Below are positions 6,673-13,276 of a DNA stretch of 14,016 bases, in pieces. The number at the start of each line of letters is the position of its first letter. The stretch's first letter is position 1. The position numbers and the translations under genes are program-made. The stretch is from Bacillota bacterium (lineage in GTDB: Bacteria; Bacillota; Bacilli; Bacillales; Cytobacillaceae). Below the pieces are notes generated by a model. It was not told the origin of the DNA and made no database searches. It worked only from the letters and a program-made list of their open reading frames with translations. The stretch lies in the NCBI GenBank assembly GCA_023387295.1, contig JAEWIG010000020.1, forward strand, positions 1 to 14,016, written 5' to 3'.

Positions 6673-7731
6673 TTATTTAAGCTTAAATTTAGCTGTCACA
6701 GGATTATGATCGCTATGCTCAAAACCTAATGAGTGCCCCTCTACATCTACTAACTCAATATTCTCAGAAATTAAGAAGCCATCAATGATCGATAGGAAAT
6801 TCTCTCCCTCTACATATGATTTTGCAATCGTTCTTGAAGTAGGAACCGTCCTGTCGGCGACCCATTGGAATCCTTCTGAAAGGAAATCATCCGGTATCAT
6901 TTGAAGCCAGTCAGGCCATGTTTCCGTAGTTGGAAAAATCGTCGGATCTGTAGTCGGGATAGAATGATTCCAGTCGCCTCCAATAATTATATAATTCCCT
7001 TTTTCAAATTCATCCGTTAAATAATCTTCGATAAATCCAAGTTGCTGTTTTCGAACCTTTCCACCTTTATCGTAAGCAGAAAGATGAGCATTAATTAAAA
7101 CTAGTTCTTTTCCATTGGAGAGCGGAATTCGTTGCTCAAGCATACTGCGGTCTAGTTCAAATAATTGGCGTGGCCAACTCTCTTGTCCCTTTAAAGAAAA
7201 CCGTTTGCTTTCGTCTATTTGATATTTTGCTAGAGTGACAAGCCCACTGTCTACTGATCCATGTGGCTTTGTAATCGGAACAGGCACCCATTTGACAAGA
7301 TAGTTTTGTGCAAAGGTAGAACTGTACTGAGGAAGCTTTTCCATCAAATAATCCTCTTCATTAATATGAAAACTCCTCGTTGAATCTCGATCAACTTCTT
7401 GTAAGAAGTAAAAGTCGGAATCTGTTGTTTTCAAAAAATCCCCTATTGCCATCATATTTTCTTCGACTTTTTCTTTGCTGCTTGCACGAGAGTTACTGCC
7501 CCCATCCATAAAGAAATGCTCGTTTTTGTCTAAGCCACCATATCCGAGATTAAAGCTAGTAATTGAAAATATTTGATCTGATGCCAGTTGTGTTTCTTGG
7601 TTGCGTTGGACATTTACTGCAACGACATCTTCTGGCTTGTAATCTGTACTGCTTATGTAAAGTAGGAATGCACCTAAAAGTATGACAATAGCAAGTATGA
7701 TACTAAGTAATATTTTTCCCCATCTGCGCAA
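6673..7731 (-). CDS. Membrane-anchored endonuclease/exonuclease/phosphatase (EEP) family protein
   Basis: The 352-aa protein has an N-terminal membrane span (about 7-26, ILLSIILAIVILLGAFLLYI) after basic MRRWGK, so the catalytic domain should face outward. The DNase I/EEP active-site series is complete: Asn61 (SFNLGYGG), Glu112 (FLQEVD), NAHLS (214-218), GGDWNHS (251-257), Asp317 (IDGF) and the C-terminal SDHNPV (340-345). EEP enzymes are Mg-dependent and cut phosphodiester or phosphomonoester bonds in nucleic acids, inositol phosphates or sphingolipids; the substrate here is unknown. The start is TTG at 7731 with a strong AGGAGG (7740-7745, plus-strand positions) 8 nt upstream; no ATG or GTG fits before the membrane span. 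It is transcribed away from the divergent 55-aa membrane protein gene. Downstream lie the 21-bp repeat and a hairpin terminator. Confidence 0.88.
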   Translation of the reverse strand: MRRWGKILLSIILAIVILLGAFLLYISSTDYKPEDVVAVNVQRNQETQLASDQIFSITSFNLGYGGLDKNEHFFMDGGSNSRASSKEKVEENMMAIGDFLKTTDSDFYFLQEVDRDSTRSFHINEEDYLMEKLPQYSSTFAQNYLVKWVPVPITKPHGSVDSGLVTLAKYQIDESKRFSLKGQESWPRQLFELDRSMLEQRIPLSNGKELVLINAHLSAYDKGGKVRKQQLGFIEDYLTDEFEKGNYIIIGGDWNHSIPTTDPTIFPTTETWPDWLQMIPDDFLSEGFQWVADRTVPTSRTIAKSYVEGENFLSIIDGFLISENIELVDVEGHSLGFEHSDHNPVTAKFKLK

Positions 7732-7839
7732 AACTTCTTCCTCCTAAATTCCTTTTTGTGTTCCAAGATAATTCGACACATAAAACTTTATCCCTTTAAT
7801 TTAATAGTTTGAAATATTTGGTTATTTATTTAATGTATA

Positions 7840-7848
7840 TGCTAGAAT
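7840..7848 (+). promoter_or_regulatory. Extended -10 sigma-A promoter candidate
   Basis: TGCTAGAAT (7840-7848) is an extended -10 element within TATATGCTAGAAT, matching the TRTGnTATAAT pattern of Bacillus with one base change. A weak -35 (TTGGTT, 7818-7823) lies 19 nt upstream. It sits 58 nt before the small membrane protein gene and could drive the same-strand run that follows. Confidence 0.5.
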
Positions 7849-7905
7849 TATTAGAAACGTCAGGCAGATTAATAATAATTTTTGAAAAGTAGGAGGATAT
7901 CATCA

Positions 7906-8073
7906 ATGAACTTGAAAAAAGCTAAAATCATTTCATGGATAGGTAGATTTATAGTAGCTTTTACTTTCATATTAATGTTCTATAAGATAGCTATTTCATG
8001 GATTTTTTTAGTTTTCTTATTTGGTCTTGCCCTTCAAGTTTATGCATTTATTTATAGGCAAAATAATGAGTGA
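7906..8073 (+). CDS. Small two-span membrane protein, function unknown
   Basis: I chose ATG 7906 (55 aa) over the in-frame TTG at 7882, because AGGAGG at 7891-7896 lies 9 nt before the ATG and would be inside the gene if the TTG were used. After a basic MNLKKAK the protein is almost wholly two hydrophobic spans, about 8-30 (IISWIGRFIVAFTFILMFYK) and 34-50 (IFLVFLFGLALQVYAFIY), and it ends in RQNNE. It would sit in the cytoplasmic membrane. I do not recognise a family. The next gene begins 27 nt later, so the two are probably cotranscribed. Confidence 0.7.
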   Translation: MNLKKAKIISWIGRFIVAFTFILMFYKIAISWIFLVFLFGLALQVYAFIYRQNNE

Positions 8074-8100
8074 AATATCTCCAGAAAGGATGGGGGGTAA

Positions 8101-8726
8101 TTGGGCTCAAGGATCATGCACTCAATCATAGCTAATCAAATTGCTGAACATTTTTCTATTGAAGACAATCTTCGTCTCTAGTTGGTGGGATTGCACCGGA
8201 CGCAGCTTCTCAAAAAGAAATAAGTCATTTTTTTGCAGGAGATCATAGTGACTATTCGAGGCGGATTGATTTTGAGAAATTGCTGAATAAATATGGTGCT
8301 CAGAGCCATTCTCCCTTTATTTTAGGTTATTACACACATTTAATTGCAGATGATTTGTGGTTAAAAGGATTTTACTTGCCTTGGTTAAAAAATCGAATGG
8401 AAAACGACAATGCCATCTTTAATCAATATCACAATGATTTTCGCTTACTAAATGGAAAACTAGTACACCATTATGATTTAAAGGTCGAGTTACAGCAACA
8501 ATTACAAAAAAATCATGAAATCATTGAAATAGAAGAAGTCACAAGCGATCAGATAAACACATTTATTCCCTTTGTCTTAAACGATTTGGAATATGAGCAA
8601 TCTAGTCTAAATCAACCTCTAGAGGTATTCACATTTAAACAAATTGTCGGTTATATAGAAACCTCTGTGGAAAAAGGGATTATGCATATAAAACAGTCGC
8701 AGCCTGGATGTTTTTATAGGAGTTGA
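8101..8726 (+). pseudogene. Frameshifted hydrolase resembling zinc-dependent phospholipase C family
   Basis: A TTG start at 8101 behind AAAGGATGGGGGG encodes MGSRIMHSIIANQIAEHF and then meets a TAG at 8179-8181. The reading continues without a break in another frame: LVGGIAPDA, HFFAGDH, then GYYTHLIADDLW and a helical tail to TGA 8724-8726. Adding a single A to the AA at 8167-8168 joins both parts into EDKSSSLVGGIAPDA, giving a protein of about 208 residues. The spaced His/Asp motifs (MH, APD, HFFAGDH, THLIADD) resemble bacterial zinc-dependent phospholipase C-like hydrolases (PF00882 type), though the assignment is from motif pattern only. It is either a recent pseudogene, a sequencing error in an A run, or a recoded gene. 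A downstream TTG at 8280 could at best give a truncated protein lacking the N-terminal metal site. It overlaps no neighbour if the next gene starts at GTG 8732. Confidence 0.65.
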
Positions 8727-8731
8727 TTCAA

Positions 8732-9223
8732 GTGATTATTAGAAAAATAGAAGAAAGTGATTTTGAAGCAATTGTTCCAATTGTTAATGAATGGTGGGAA
8801 GGTAGAGAAGTTTCGGAGCTATTACCAAGGCTCTTTTTTATTTATTTTCAAAACACAAGCTTCATTGTTGAAGAAAAGGGAAAAATTATTGCATTTCTGA
8901 TTGGCTTTGTCTCCCAGACTAACTCAAATGAAGCATATATTCACTTTGTTGGAGTACATCCAGAACATAGAAATAGAAAAATTGGTAAAATGCTGTATGA
9001 GCATTTCTTTAATATAGTAAATCAATTAGGCTGTGATACAGTAAGATGTATAACTTCTCCAGTAAATAAAAATTCTATTTTGTTCCATACCGGATTAGGA
9101 TTTTACATTGAAAATGGAAACAATCAAGCAGATGGTGTTCATGTTTTTAAGGATTACGCTGGAGCCGGAAAGGATAGAGTATTATTTACTAAAAGGCTAG
9201 ATAAAGATAAGACTGAGGCTTAA
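8732..9223 (+). CDS. GNAT family N-acetyltransferase
   Basis: The 163-aa protein has the GNAT fold order: an IIRKIEESDFEAI start (beta 1/alpha 1), a central strand FIVEEKGKIIAFLIG, the acetyl-CoA-binding motif A VGVHPEHRNRKIGKM (about 73-87) and a closing strand LFHTGLGFYIENG typical of motif B. It would transfer an acetyl group from acetyl-CoA to an unknown amine. GTG 8732 was chosen because AGGAG at 8718-8722 lies 9 nt before it. The in-frame TTG at 8723 touches that AGGAG directly, so it is unlikely. The gene follows the broken hydrolase by 5 nt, so it is in the same transcript. The substrate cannot be inferred. Confidence 0.88.
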   Translation: MIIRKIEESDFEAIVPIVNEWWEGREVSELLPRLFFIYFQNTSFIVEEKGKIIAFLIGFVSQTNSNEAYIHFVGVHPEHRNRKIGKMLYEHFFNIVNQLGCDTVRCITSPVNKNSILFHTGLGFYIENGNNQADGVHVFKDYAGAGKDRVLFTKRLDKDKTEA

Positions 9224-9271
9224 GTTGTGCAGAAGAGATGCTAACTAAAAATAAAAGAGTGGAGTATTTCG

Positions 9272-9595
9272 ATGAATTTGAAATATGTTAAAGTTGAGGT
9301 TTTATTACCAGAGGAATACATCGTTGAACTTAGAAATAGGTTAAACGAAATTGGTGTATTAACGATCGGGAATTATGATCATGTTGTTTCATATTCTTAT
9401 GTTAAAGGTTATTGGAGACCGTTGAAGGAATCGAAACCAGTCAATGGTACTGTTGGAGAAATCTCTTTTGGTTCTGAATGTAAAATGGAATTCAAATGCT
9501 TGTATGAGAAAATTGAAGATGTGAAAAACATAATTAAAAGTATACATCCATACGAAGAACCAGTGATATATGTATTACCATTACTAAATGATTAA
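9272..9595 (+). CDS. Standalone NIF3/YqfO-insert (CutA-like) domain protein
   Basis: The 107-aa protein matches the small alpha/beta domain that is inserted in the YqfO type of NIF3-like dinuclear-metal proteins and also occurs alone. Characteristic positions are LPEEYIVELRNRL (12-24), IGNYDHV (32-38), YWRPLKESKP (47-56), GTVGEI (59-64) and IHPYEEPVIYV (91-101). The fold is PII/CutA-like and usually makes trimers. Its biochemical role is not established; proteins of this kind are often mislabelled as full NIF3. The metal-binding NIF3 lobes are absent, so it should not be called a GTP cyclohydrolase-like enzyme. The start ATG 9272 follows AGTGGAG with normal spacing. It lies 48 nt after the GNAT gene. 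Confidence 0.78.
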   Translation: MNLKYVKVEVLLPEEYIVELRNRLNEIGVLTIGNYDHVVSYSYVKGYWRPLKESKPVNGTVGEISFGSECKMEFKCLYEKIEDVKNIIKSIHPYEEPVIYVLPLLND

Positions 9596-9606
9596 TTATA
9601 TAGAAA

Positions 9607-9636
9607 TGAGCTGCAACTTGCGGTGAATTCAGCTCA
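9607..9636. repeat. Short hairpin between NIF3-like and VOC genes
   Basis: TGAGCTG (9607-9613) and CAGCTCA (9630-9636) pair perfectly around a 16-nt loop. No T run follows, so it is at most a weak terminator or mRNA processing element. Its interior (GCTGCAAC and CGGTGAATT) resembles the hairpin at 12002-12024. Confidence 0.5.
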
Positions 9637-9695
9637 AAATAAATTATAGAAGAACTGTAGAATTTATTACGATGGTTTTATAAGAAGGAGAAAAG

Positions 9696-10100
9696 ATGAG
9701 TGGAAAATTTGTTCACCATATATGTATTCAAACAAATCGCTATGAAGAATCTCTAAAATTTTATACAGAGGCACTGGGGTTCGAATTAATTAAGGAATCA
9801 CCAAATTTTCATACTCGCCATTTTAACTCTTGGTTACAATTAGGTTCCTTTTTCATTGAATTACAAACAGGAAAAATTGGCGAAAATCTAAATAATATCA
9901 ATTTGCAAAGTCAAGGAATCGTACATTTTTGTTTATGGGTCGAAGATTTGTCAAATGAAGTCCAGAAAATGAAGCAATTTCGATATGAGTTTAAATTAAA
10001 AAATGGTCAAGAAATATACGATGTTGAAAATGGGAGCTTATGTAAAGTAATAGCTCCTGAAGGTACAGTGATCGAACTTCGTGATAATAAAGAGATATAA
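9696..10100 (+). CDS. VOC superfamily (glyoxalase/bleomycin-resistance-like) protein
   Basis: The 134-aa protein is a single vicinal oxygen chelate unit with two beta-alpha-beta-beta-beta modules. Putative metal ligands are in the classical places: His8 (VHHICIQT), Glu55 (FFIELQTG), His77 (GIVHFCLWVEDL) and Glu127 (GTVIELRD). Such proteins act as dimers in glyoxalases, dioxygenases, epimerases or drug-binding proteins. KFYTEALGFELI is the usual first helix/strand joint. With the four ligands kept, a metal enzyme (lyase or epimerase-like) is more likely than a metal-free binding protein, but the substrate is unknown. ATG 9696 follows AGAAGGAG (9683-9690). It is separated by 100 nt and a hairpin from the gene before, and by 30 nt from the Nudix gene after. 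Confidence 0.88.
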   Translation: MSGKFVHHICIQTNRYEESLKFYTEALGFELIKESPNFHTRHFNSWLQLGSFFIELQTGKIGENLNNINLQSQGIVHFCLWVEDLSNEVQKMKQFRYEFKLKNGQEIYDVENGSLCKVIAPEGTVIELRDNKEI

Positions 10101-10130
10101 TCGAAAAAACTAGAACAGCAGGAGTAAAAA

Positions 10131-10589
10131 ATGACTCAAAACGGAATAATCCTTGTTGTAAGTGTATCCCTAATCAAACAGAATAAAGTTTTGCTCGTTA
10201 AAGAAAGTAAACCATCACCTAAGAATCAATGGAATTTACCCTCTGGACGGATAGAAGAAGGAGAAGATATACTCGCTGCTGCTTGTAGAGAAGTAAAAGA
10301 AGAGACAGGGTTTGATGTGAAGCTTTCTGAAACTACAGGTGTATACAATTTTATTAGTAATACAAATCAACAAGTAATTTTATTTCATTTTATCGGTGAA
10401 ATTATCGGTGGATCATTGAGACTAGATGAAGCTGAAATAATTGACAGTAAGTGGATTGAATTAACTAAACTAATGGAGTTGGCTCATGAGGAGCTTCGTA
10501 ATGCTGGCGTAGTAAAACAAATTACAGAAGCAGTGCTAAATGAAGAGTTTTACCCTATAGATTTATTTAAAAAACAATTAGGAGTATGA
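10131..10589 (+). CDS. Nudix hydrolase
   Basis: The 152-aa protein has an intact Nudix box at residues 39-61: Gly39, then Glu45, then REVKEETGF with the metal-binding glutamates Glu57 and Glu58. It is preceded by the usual WNLPSGR substrate strand. These enzymes cleave nucleoside diphosphates linked to another moiety, in the cytoplasm and with Mg. The sequence has no feature that picks a particular substrate; the short form with FHFIGEIIGG and a helical C-terminus is common among Bacillus paralogues of the MutT/ADP-ribose type. The start ATG 10131 follows AGGAG at 10120-10124. It lies 30 nt after the VOC gene and 33 nt before the murG-like gene, so it is in the same operon. Confidence 0.92.
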   Translation: MTQNGIILVVSVSLIKQNKVLLVKESKPSPKNQWNLPSGRIEEGEDILAAACREVKEETGFDVKLSETTGVYNFISNTNQQVILFHFIGEIIGGSLRLDEAEIIDSKWIELTKLMELAHEELRNAGVVKQITEAVLNEEFYPIDLFKKQLGV

Positions 10590-10622
10590 ATTCCAAATTT
10601 ACTGTGCAATACAGGAGGGGCT

Positions 10623-11693
10623 ATGTCTAAGAAGACTATCGTATTTACAGGTGGAGGTTCGGCAGGGCATGTCACACCAAATATGGCAGTAATAAATGAA
10701 ATAAGAAATGAGTGGATAATCCATTATATAGGTACAAAAAAAGGAATTGAAAAAGAATTAATTCAAAAAAAAAATATCCATTACTATGAAATAAATAGTG
10801 GGAAGCTAAGAAGATATTTAGACTTCGAAAATGTCGTTGACGTGTTTAGGGTGATGAAAGGATACATGGAAGCTAGGAGTATTTTAAAGAAGCTGAAACC
10901 TGATTTAGTTTTTTCAAAAGGTGGGTTTGTTTCTGTGCCTGTTATTTTAGCAGCAAGGTCCTTGAAAATACCTATTTATATTCATGAAAGCGATATGACA
11001 CCAGGGTTAGCGAATAAAATCTCTCATCGTTTTGCCTCAAAAATATTCACTTCCTTTGAAGAAACGAAAAAACATTTTCCAGAACAGAAAACAAAAGTGA
11101 TTGGTTCCCCGATTAGAAAAGAAATATTAAGTGGATCGGCTGACAAAGGAAGAGCGTTTCTTAGATTTGATCATTTTCGACCCATCATCACGGTAATGGG
11201 CGGTAGTTTAGGTGCGAAAAAAATAAATGAGGTCGTAAGAGATTCATTGCCTCAGTTAACGGAAAATTACCAAATAGTTCATTTGTGCGGGAAAGATAAT
11301 GTAGATAATCAACTTGCGACTTTCCCTAGATATCGACAATTTGAATATGTCCATGAAGAACTTCCTGACATATTAGCAGCCACTGATATTGTTATTACCA
11401 GAGGTGGTTCAAATGCCATTTTTGAATTTTTAGCACTGCGTATTCCAATGATCATTATCCCTTTAGGTTTACATCAAAGCAGAGGGGACCAAATATTGAA
11501 TGCAAAGGCCTTTGAGGATAGGGGATACGCTCTTACTTTGGAAGAAGAAAAGTTAACCACAAATACGTTATTAGACTACGTCGAGAAAATACATAAGAAC
11601 AGTGGAAATTTACGGGAGAATATGAAGCAATCATTTTCAGAAGATGCTCTACAAATACTTATTCATGAGATTAACAGTTGTGAGGTTAGGTAA
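10623..11693 (+). CDS. murG: MurG-like UDP-GlcNAc:lipid I GlcNAc transferase, S. aureus type
   Basis: MurG adds GlcNAc from UDP-GlcNAc to lipid I, making lipid II at the inner face of the membrane. The 356-aa protein is a full-length GT-B enzyme: N-terminal glycine loop GGGSAGH (10-16), SGKLRRY (59-65), SKGGFVSVPV (98-107), IHESDMTPGLANK (120-132), second glycine loop MGGSLGAKK (192-200), and the sugar-nucleotide site RGGSNAIFEFL (260-270) with HQSRGDQ (284-290). The HESD and SRGDQ wording is that of Staphylococcus aureus MurG, not of B. subtilis MurG (HEQN), from memory. No other mur, fts or div gene is near, so it is probably a second MurG paralogue. A different acceptor cannot be excluded. 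ATG 10623 follows a strong AGGAGGGG (10613-10620). It is the fifth apparently intact gene of the run. Confidence 0.88.
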   Translation: MSKKTIVFTGGGSAGHVTPNMAVINEIRNEWIIHYIGTKKGIEKELIQKKNIHYYEINSGKLRRYLDFENVVDVFRVMKGYMEARSILKKLKPDLVFSKGGFVSVPVILAARSLKIPIYIHESDMTPGLANKISHRFASKIFTSFEETKKHFPEQKTKVIGSPIRKEILSGSADKGRAFLRFDHFRPIITVMGGSLGAKKINEVVRDSLPQLTENYQIVHLCGKDNVDNQLATFPRYRQFEYVHEELPDILAATDIVITRGGSNAIFEFLALRIPMIIIPLGLHQSRGDQILNAKAFEDRGYALTLEEEKLTTNTLLDYVEKIHKNSGNLRENMKQSFSEDALQILIHEINSCEVR

Positions 11694-11879
11694 ATGAACC
11701 AGGAAAAGCTTGATAAAGAGCGGATAAAAGAGTGGAAACGTAATCCGATGATTAATCTATCAGACTCCGTTAATCGTTCAATGATGGGAGATCCGGGAGC
11801 ATTTTTGAAAAATGGGTGTCTTACAAATCTAATTGGACTTATCATCATAGCTATTATTTTTATTTTCGTTTCAAAATGA
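11694..11879 (+). CDS. Small membrane-anchored protein, DUF6366-like
   Basis: The 61-aa protein has a charged N-terminal half (KLDKERIKEWKRNPMINLSDSVNRS) and one C-terminal membrane span (about 43-60, LTNLIGLIIIAIIFIFVS). The order charged leader, NPM-NL-D motif, Gly-Asp turn, hydrophobic tail matches the small Bacillus DUF6366 family as I remember it. The function is unknown. The ATG directly abuts the murG stop, with only a weak GAGG-like signal upstream, so it is probably translated by coupling to murG. The tight linkage suggests an accessory or regulatory role near the membrane-bound glycosyltransferase (inference). Confidence 0.68.
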   Translation: MNQEKLDKERIKEWKRNPMINLSDSVNRSMMGDPGAFLKNGCLTNLIGLIIIAIIFIFVSK

Positions 11880-11995
11880 AGCGACATTATGTGATTTTAT
11901 TATGGGGAGAGGATTGGGATGCTAGGTATCTTGTCTCCGAACCATTTCATAAGAAAAAGAGGTTAATTAGAAGAAAAAAGGAAACATATTTATAA
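11876..11995 (+). CDS. Possible 39-aa basic peptide overlapping the preceding stop
   Basis: ATG 11876 overlaps the stop of the DUF6366-like gene in an ATGA junction, a common form of translational coupling. The frame runs to TAA 11993-11995: MKRHYVILLWGEDWD, then a Lys/Arg-rich tail (KKKRLIRRKK). No independent ribosome binding site is visible and I know no family. Its end lies 7 nt before the terminator hairpin, so it would lie wholly within the transcript. It may be a real peptide or the chance remainder of a decayed gene. Confidence 0.35.
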   Translation: MKRHYVILLWGEDWDARYLVSEPFHKKKRLIRRKKETYL

Positions 11996-12001
11996 TAAAT
12001 A

Positions 12002-12030
12002 GGCTGCAACGGTGATTTGCAGCCATTTTA
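12002..12030 (+). terminator. Terminator of the 8.1-12.0 kb run
   Basis: GGCTGCAA (12002-12009) and TTGCAGCC (12017-12024) pair perfectly around a 7-nt loop and are followed by ATTTTATT. On the minus strand it is followed by TATTTATT, so it may also serve the NHL-like gene. Confidence 0.75.
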
Positions 12031-12041
12031 TTCCTCGATAG

Positions 12042-12061
12042 AAGATCCTATGGGTCTTTTT
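12042..12061 (+). terminator. Second, tandem hairpin terminator
   Basis: AAGATCC (12042-12048) and GGGTCTT (12052-12058) pair with one G-U around the loop TAT, and a T run reaches 12061. It stands 18 nt after the first hairpin. Confidence 0.6.
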
Positions 12062-12105
12062 ACTGTTTAAAGAGTACTGTATTTATTACAATTTCCTGAG
12101 ATTTT

Positions 12106-13062
12106 TTATTCCTGGTAATCTAGCGTAGCAGGATCTGTATTGCCAAACGTCAGGTACAATGGAAATCCTAATATTCCTGGAGGAACAAATACATCAAACG
12201 AGCCGCTTCCAATGTCATAACGACGTACCGAGCCTGCATCTGGTCCGCCACCTGTAATGGGGACAAACAATTTTCCTTCTGGCCCAAACAGAATAGCCTG
12301 TGCGAAGGCACGAGGATCTCCAACTTCATATAGGTCAATTTTTTCGATGAAGGCACCCGTTGTACCATTAAAGATTAGAATTTTATCGGTGTCATTAGTA
12401 TCTGCTCTGAAGCTAGTGATGTAGAGGTTACCGTCTGGACCGAATACTAAACCTTCAGGTCGATGGAGGTTATTGACGTCATTGCTTTCAATGAATATAT
12501 CAACGAATTCCATAGTGTTCGGATTAAAGCGAAATACCCAGCCATTAAGCGGATCAAAAGGGTTAAAGACGGATACATACAAAAAGCTGTCTGGTCCAAT
12601 AACTACACCACGGGGGAAAAAAGGACCATTGAATCCAGCGTGGTTGAAAATCCCTAGAAAATCCCCTGTAGTGCCATTATAGGCTCTTAGCTCTCCTGGC
12701 TCGGGAACTCCGGTAGTGCTAGGACTCTCTGTATCTGCCACATACAGGATATTGTTGTACGAGAGAACGATAGCGTGTGGAGCAAAAGGGGCACCTTCTT
12801 GGTCGGACGTTACGAGTTCAGCTAGAAACGCCCCGGTTTGTCTACTGTACTTCAACATGTTTCCGTTCTGCGGTAATCCAAGGTTCTGGTTGGAGACAAG
12901 AAGATTGCCATCATCGACGAAGATAAGACCTTGAGGACCGAGCAAGCCCCCACTTCCTGATGTTACAAAAGTGCCAAGGGAATTTCCCGAGGCTGCGTTG
13001 AAACGTTTCACAGTGTTGTCACTAGCGTCACCAATATAGAGGAAATCTTTACGAATACCCAA
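12106..13062 (-). CDS. Six-bladed NHL-like beta-propeller protein
   Basis: The 318-aa protein is built of six repeats of about 50 residues. Each begins with an aromatic pair (RF at 20, KY at 71, AY at 128, RF at 178, IF at 230, RY at 281), continues with a TG-x-F-x-x-x-F-like strand, then a GPDGNLYV-like strand. This is the signature of NHL/SMP-30/Vgb-type propellers, which bind ligands or proteins or act as lactonases and lyases. No catalytic set is clear. There is no signal peptide or anchor, so it is either cytoplasmic or exported another way. The start is TTG 13062 with AAGGAGGG (13068-13075, plus-strand positions). Counted GC is 31/60 at 12901-12960 and 27/60 at 12601-12660, against 11/60 at 10741-10800 in murG, suggesting acquisition by transfer. 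It is a single gene, and the function is unknown. Confidence 0.78.
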   Translation of the reverse strand: MGIRKDFLYIGDASDNTVKRFNAASGNSLGTFVTSGSGGLLGPQGLIFVDDGNLLVSNQNLGLPQNGNMLKYSRQTGAFLAELVTSDQEGAPFAPHAIVLSYNNILYVADTESPSTTGVPEPGELRAYNGTTGDFLGIFNHAGFNGPFFPRGVVIGPDSFLYVSVFNPFDPLNGWVFRFNPNTMEFVDIFIESNDVNNLHRPEGLVFGPDGNLYITSFRADTNDTDKILIFNGTTGAFIEKIDLYEVGDPRAFAQAILFGPEGKLFVPITGGGPDAGSVRRYDIGSGSFDVFVPPGILGFPLYLTFGNTDPATLDYQE

Positions 13063-13081
13063 AAAAACCCTCCTTATTTAA

Positions 13082-13120
13082 AAAATTAAGTAAAAAACTA
13101 ATTTTTGCTCACTTAATTTT
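13082..13120. repeat. Inverted repeat in the NHL-like gene upstream region
   Basis: AAAATTAAGT (13082-13091) and ACTTAATTTT (13111-13120) are exact inverse complements, 19 nt apart, just upstream of the propeller gene's ribosome binding site. TAAGTGAG at 13179-13186 repeats the half-site CTCACTTA of 13108-13115 in inverse. It could be an operator or a leader hairpin. No convincing promoter was found in 13076-13270. Confidence 0.5.
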
Positions 13121-13276
13121 ATGCGAGGGAGAAAGTTTATGTAATGGACAAACTGCTTGATAAAAAAACACATTTAAATAAGTGAGTTGGAATGTTACTA
13201 ATTTCCTGACTAGAACTAACAGTGGTTACTAAAAATGAAATGGCAGTTGCCCTTAACATAATTGATAGAATTTTCG

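Noticed and set aside
6459..6680. Open frame of 73 codons on the plus strand with a heptad-like pattern
   Set aside because: It crosses the hairpin and the 21-bp array; the pattern arises because 21 is a multiple of three, and no ribosome binding site precedes it.
8280..8726. Independent gene starting at TTG 8280
   Set aside because: The same frame reads upstream into LVGGIAPDA and the broken first half of the hydrolase, and no ribosome binding site precedes 8280.
12463..12934. Several plus-strand open frames within the propeller gene
   Set aside because: They lie antisense to a gene with six consistent repeats, overlap each other in different frames and lack ribosome binding sites.
12999..13010. 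TGAAACGTTTCA palindrome, at first sight a catabolite-responsive (cre) element
   Set aside because: It is two bases shorter than the 14-bp cre core and lies inside the coding part of the propeller gene, where it encodes VKRF-type residues of the first blade.
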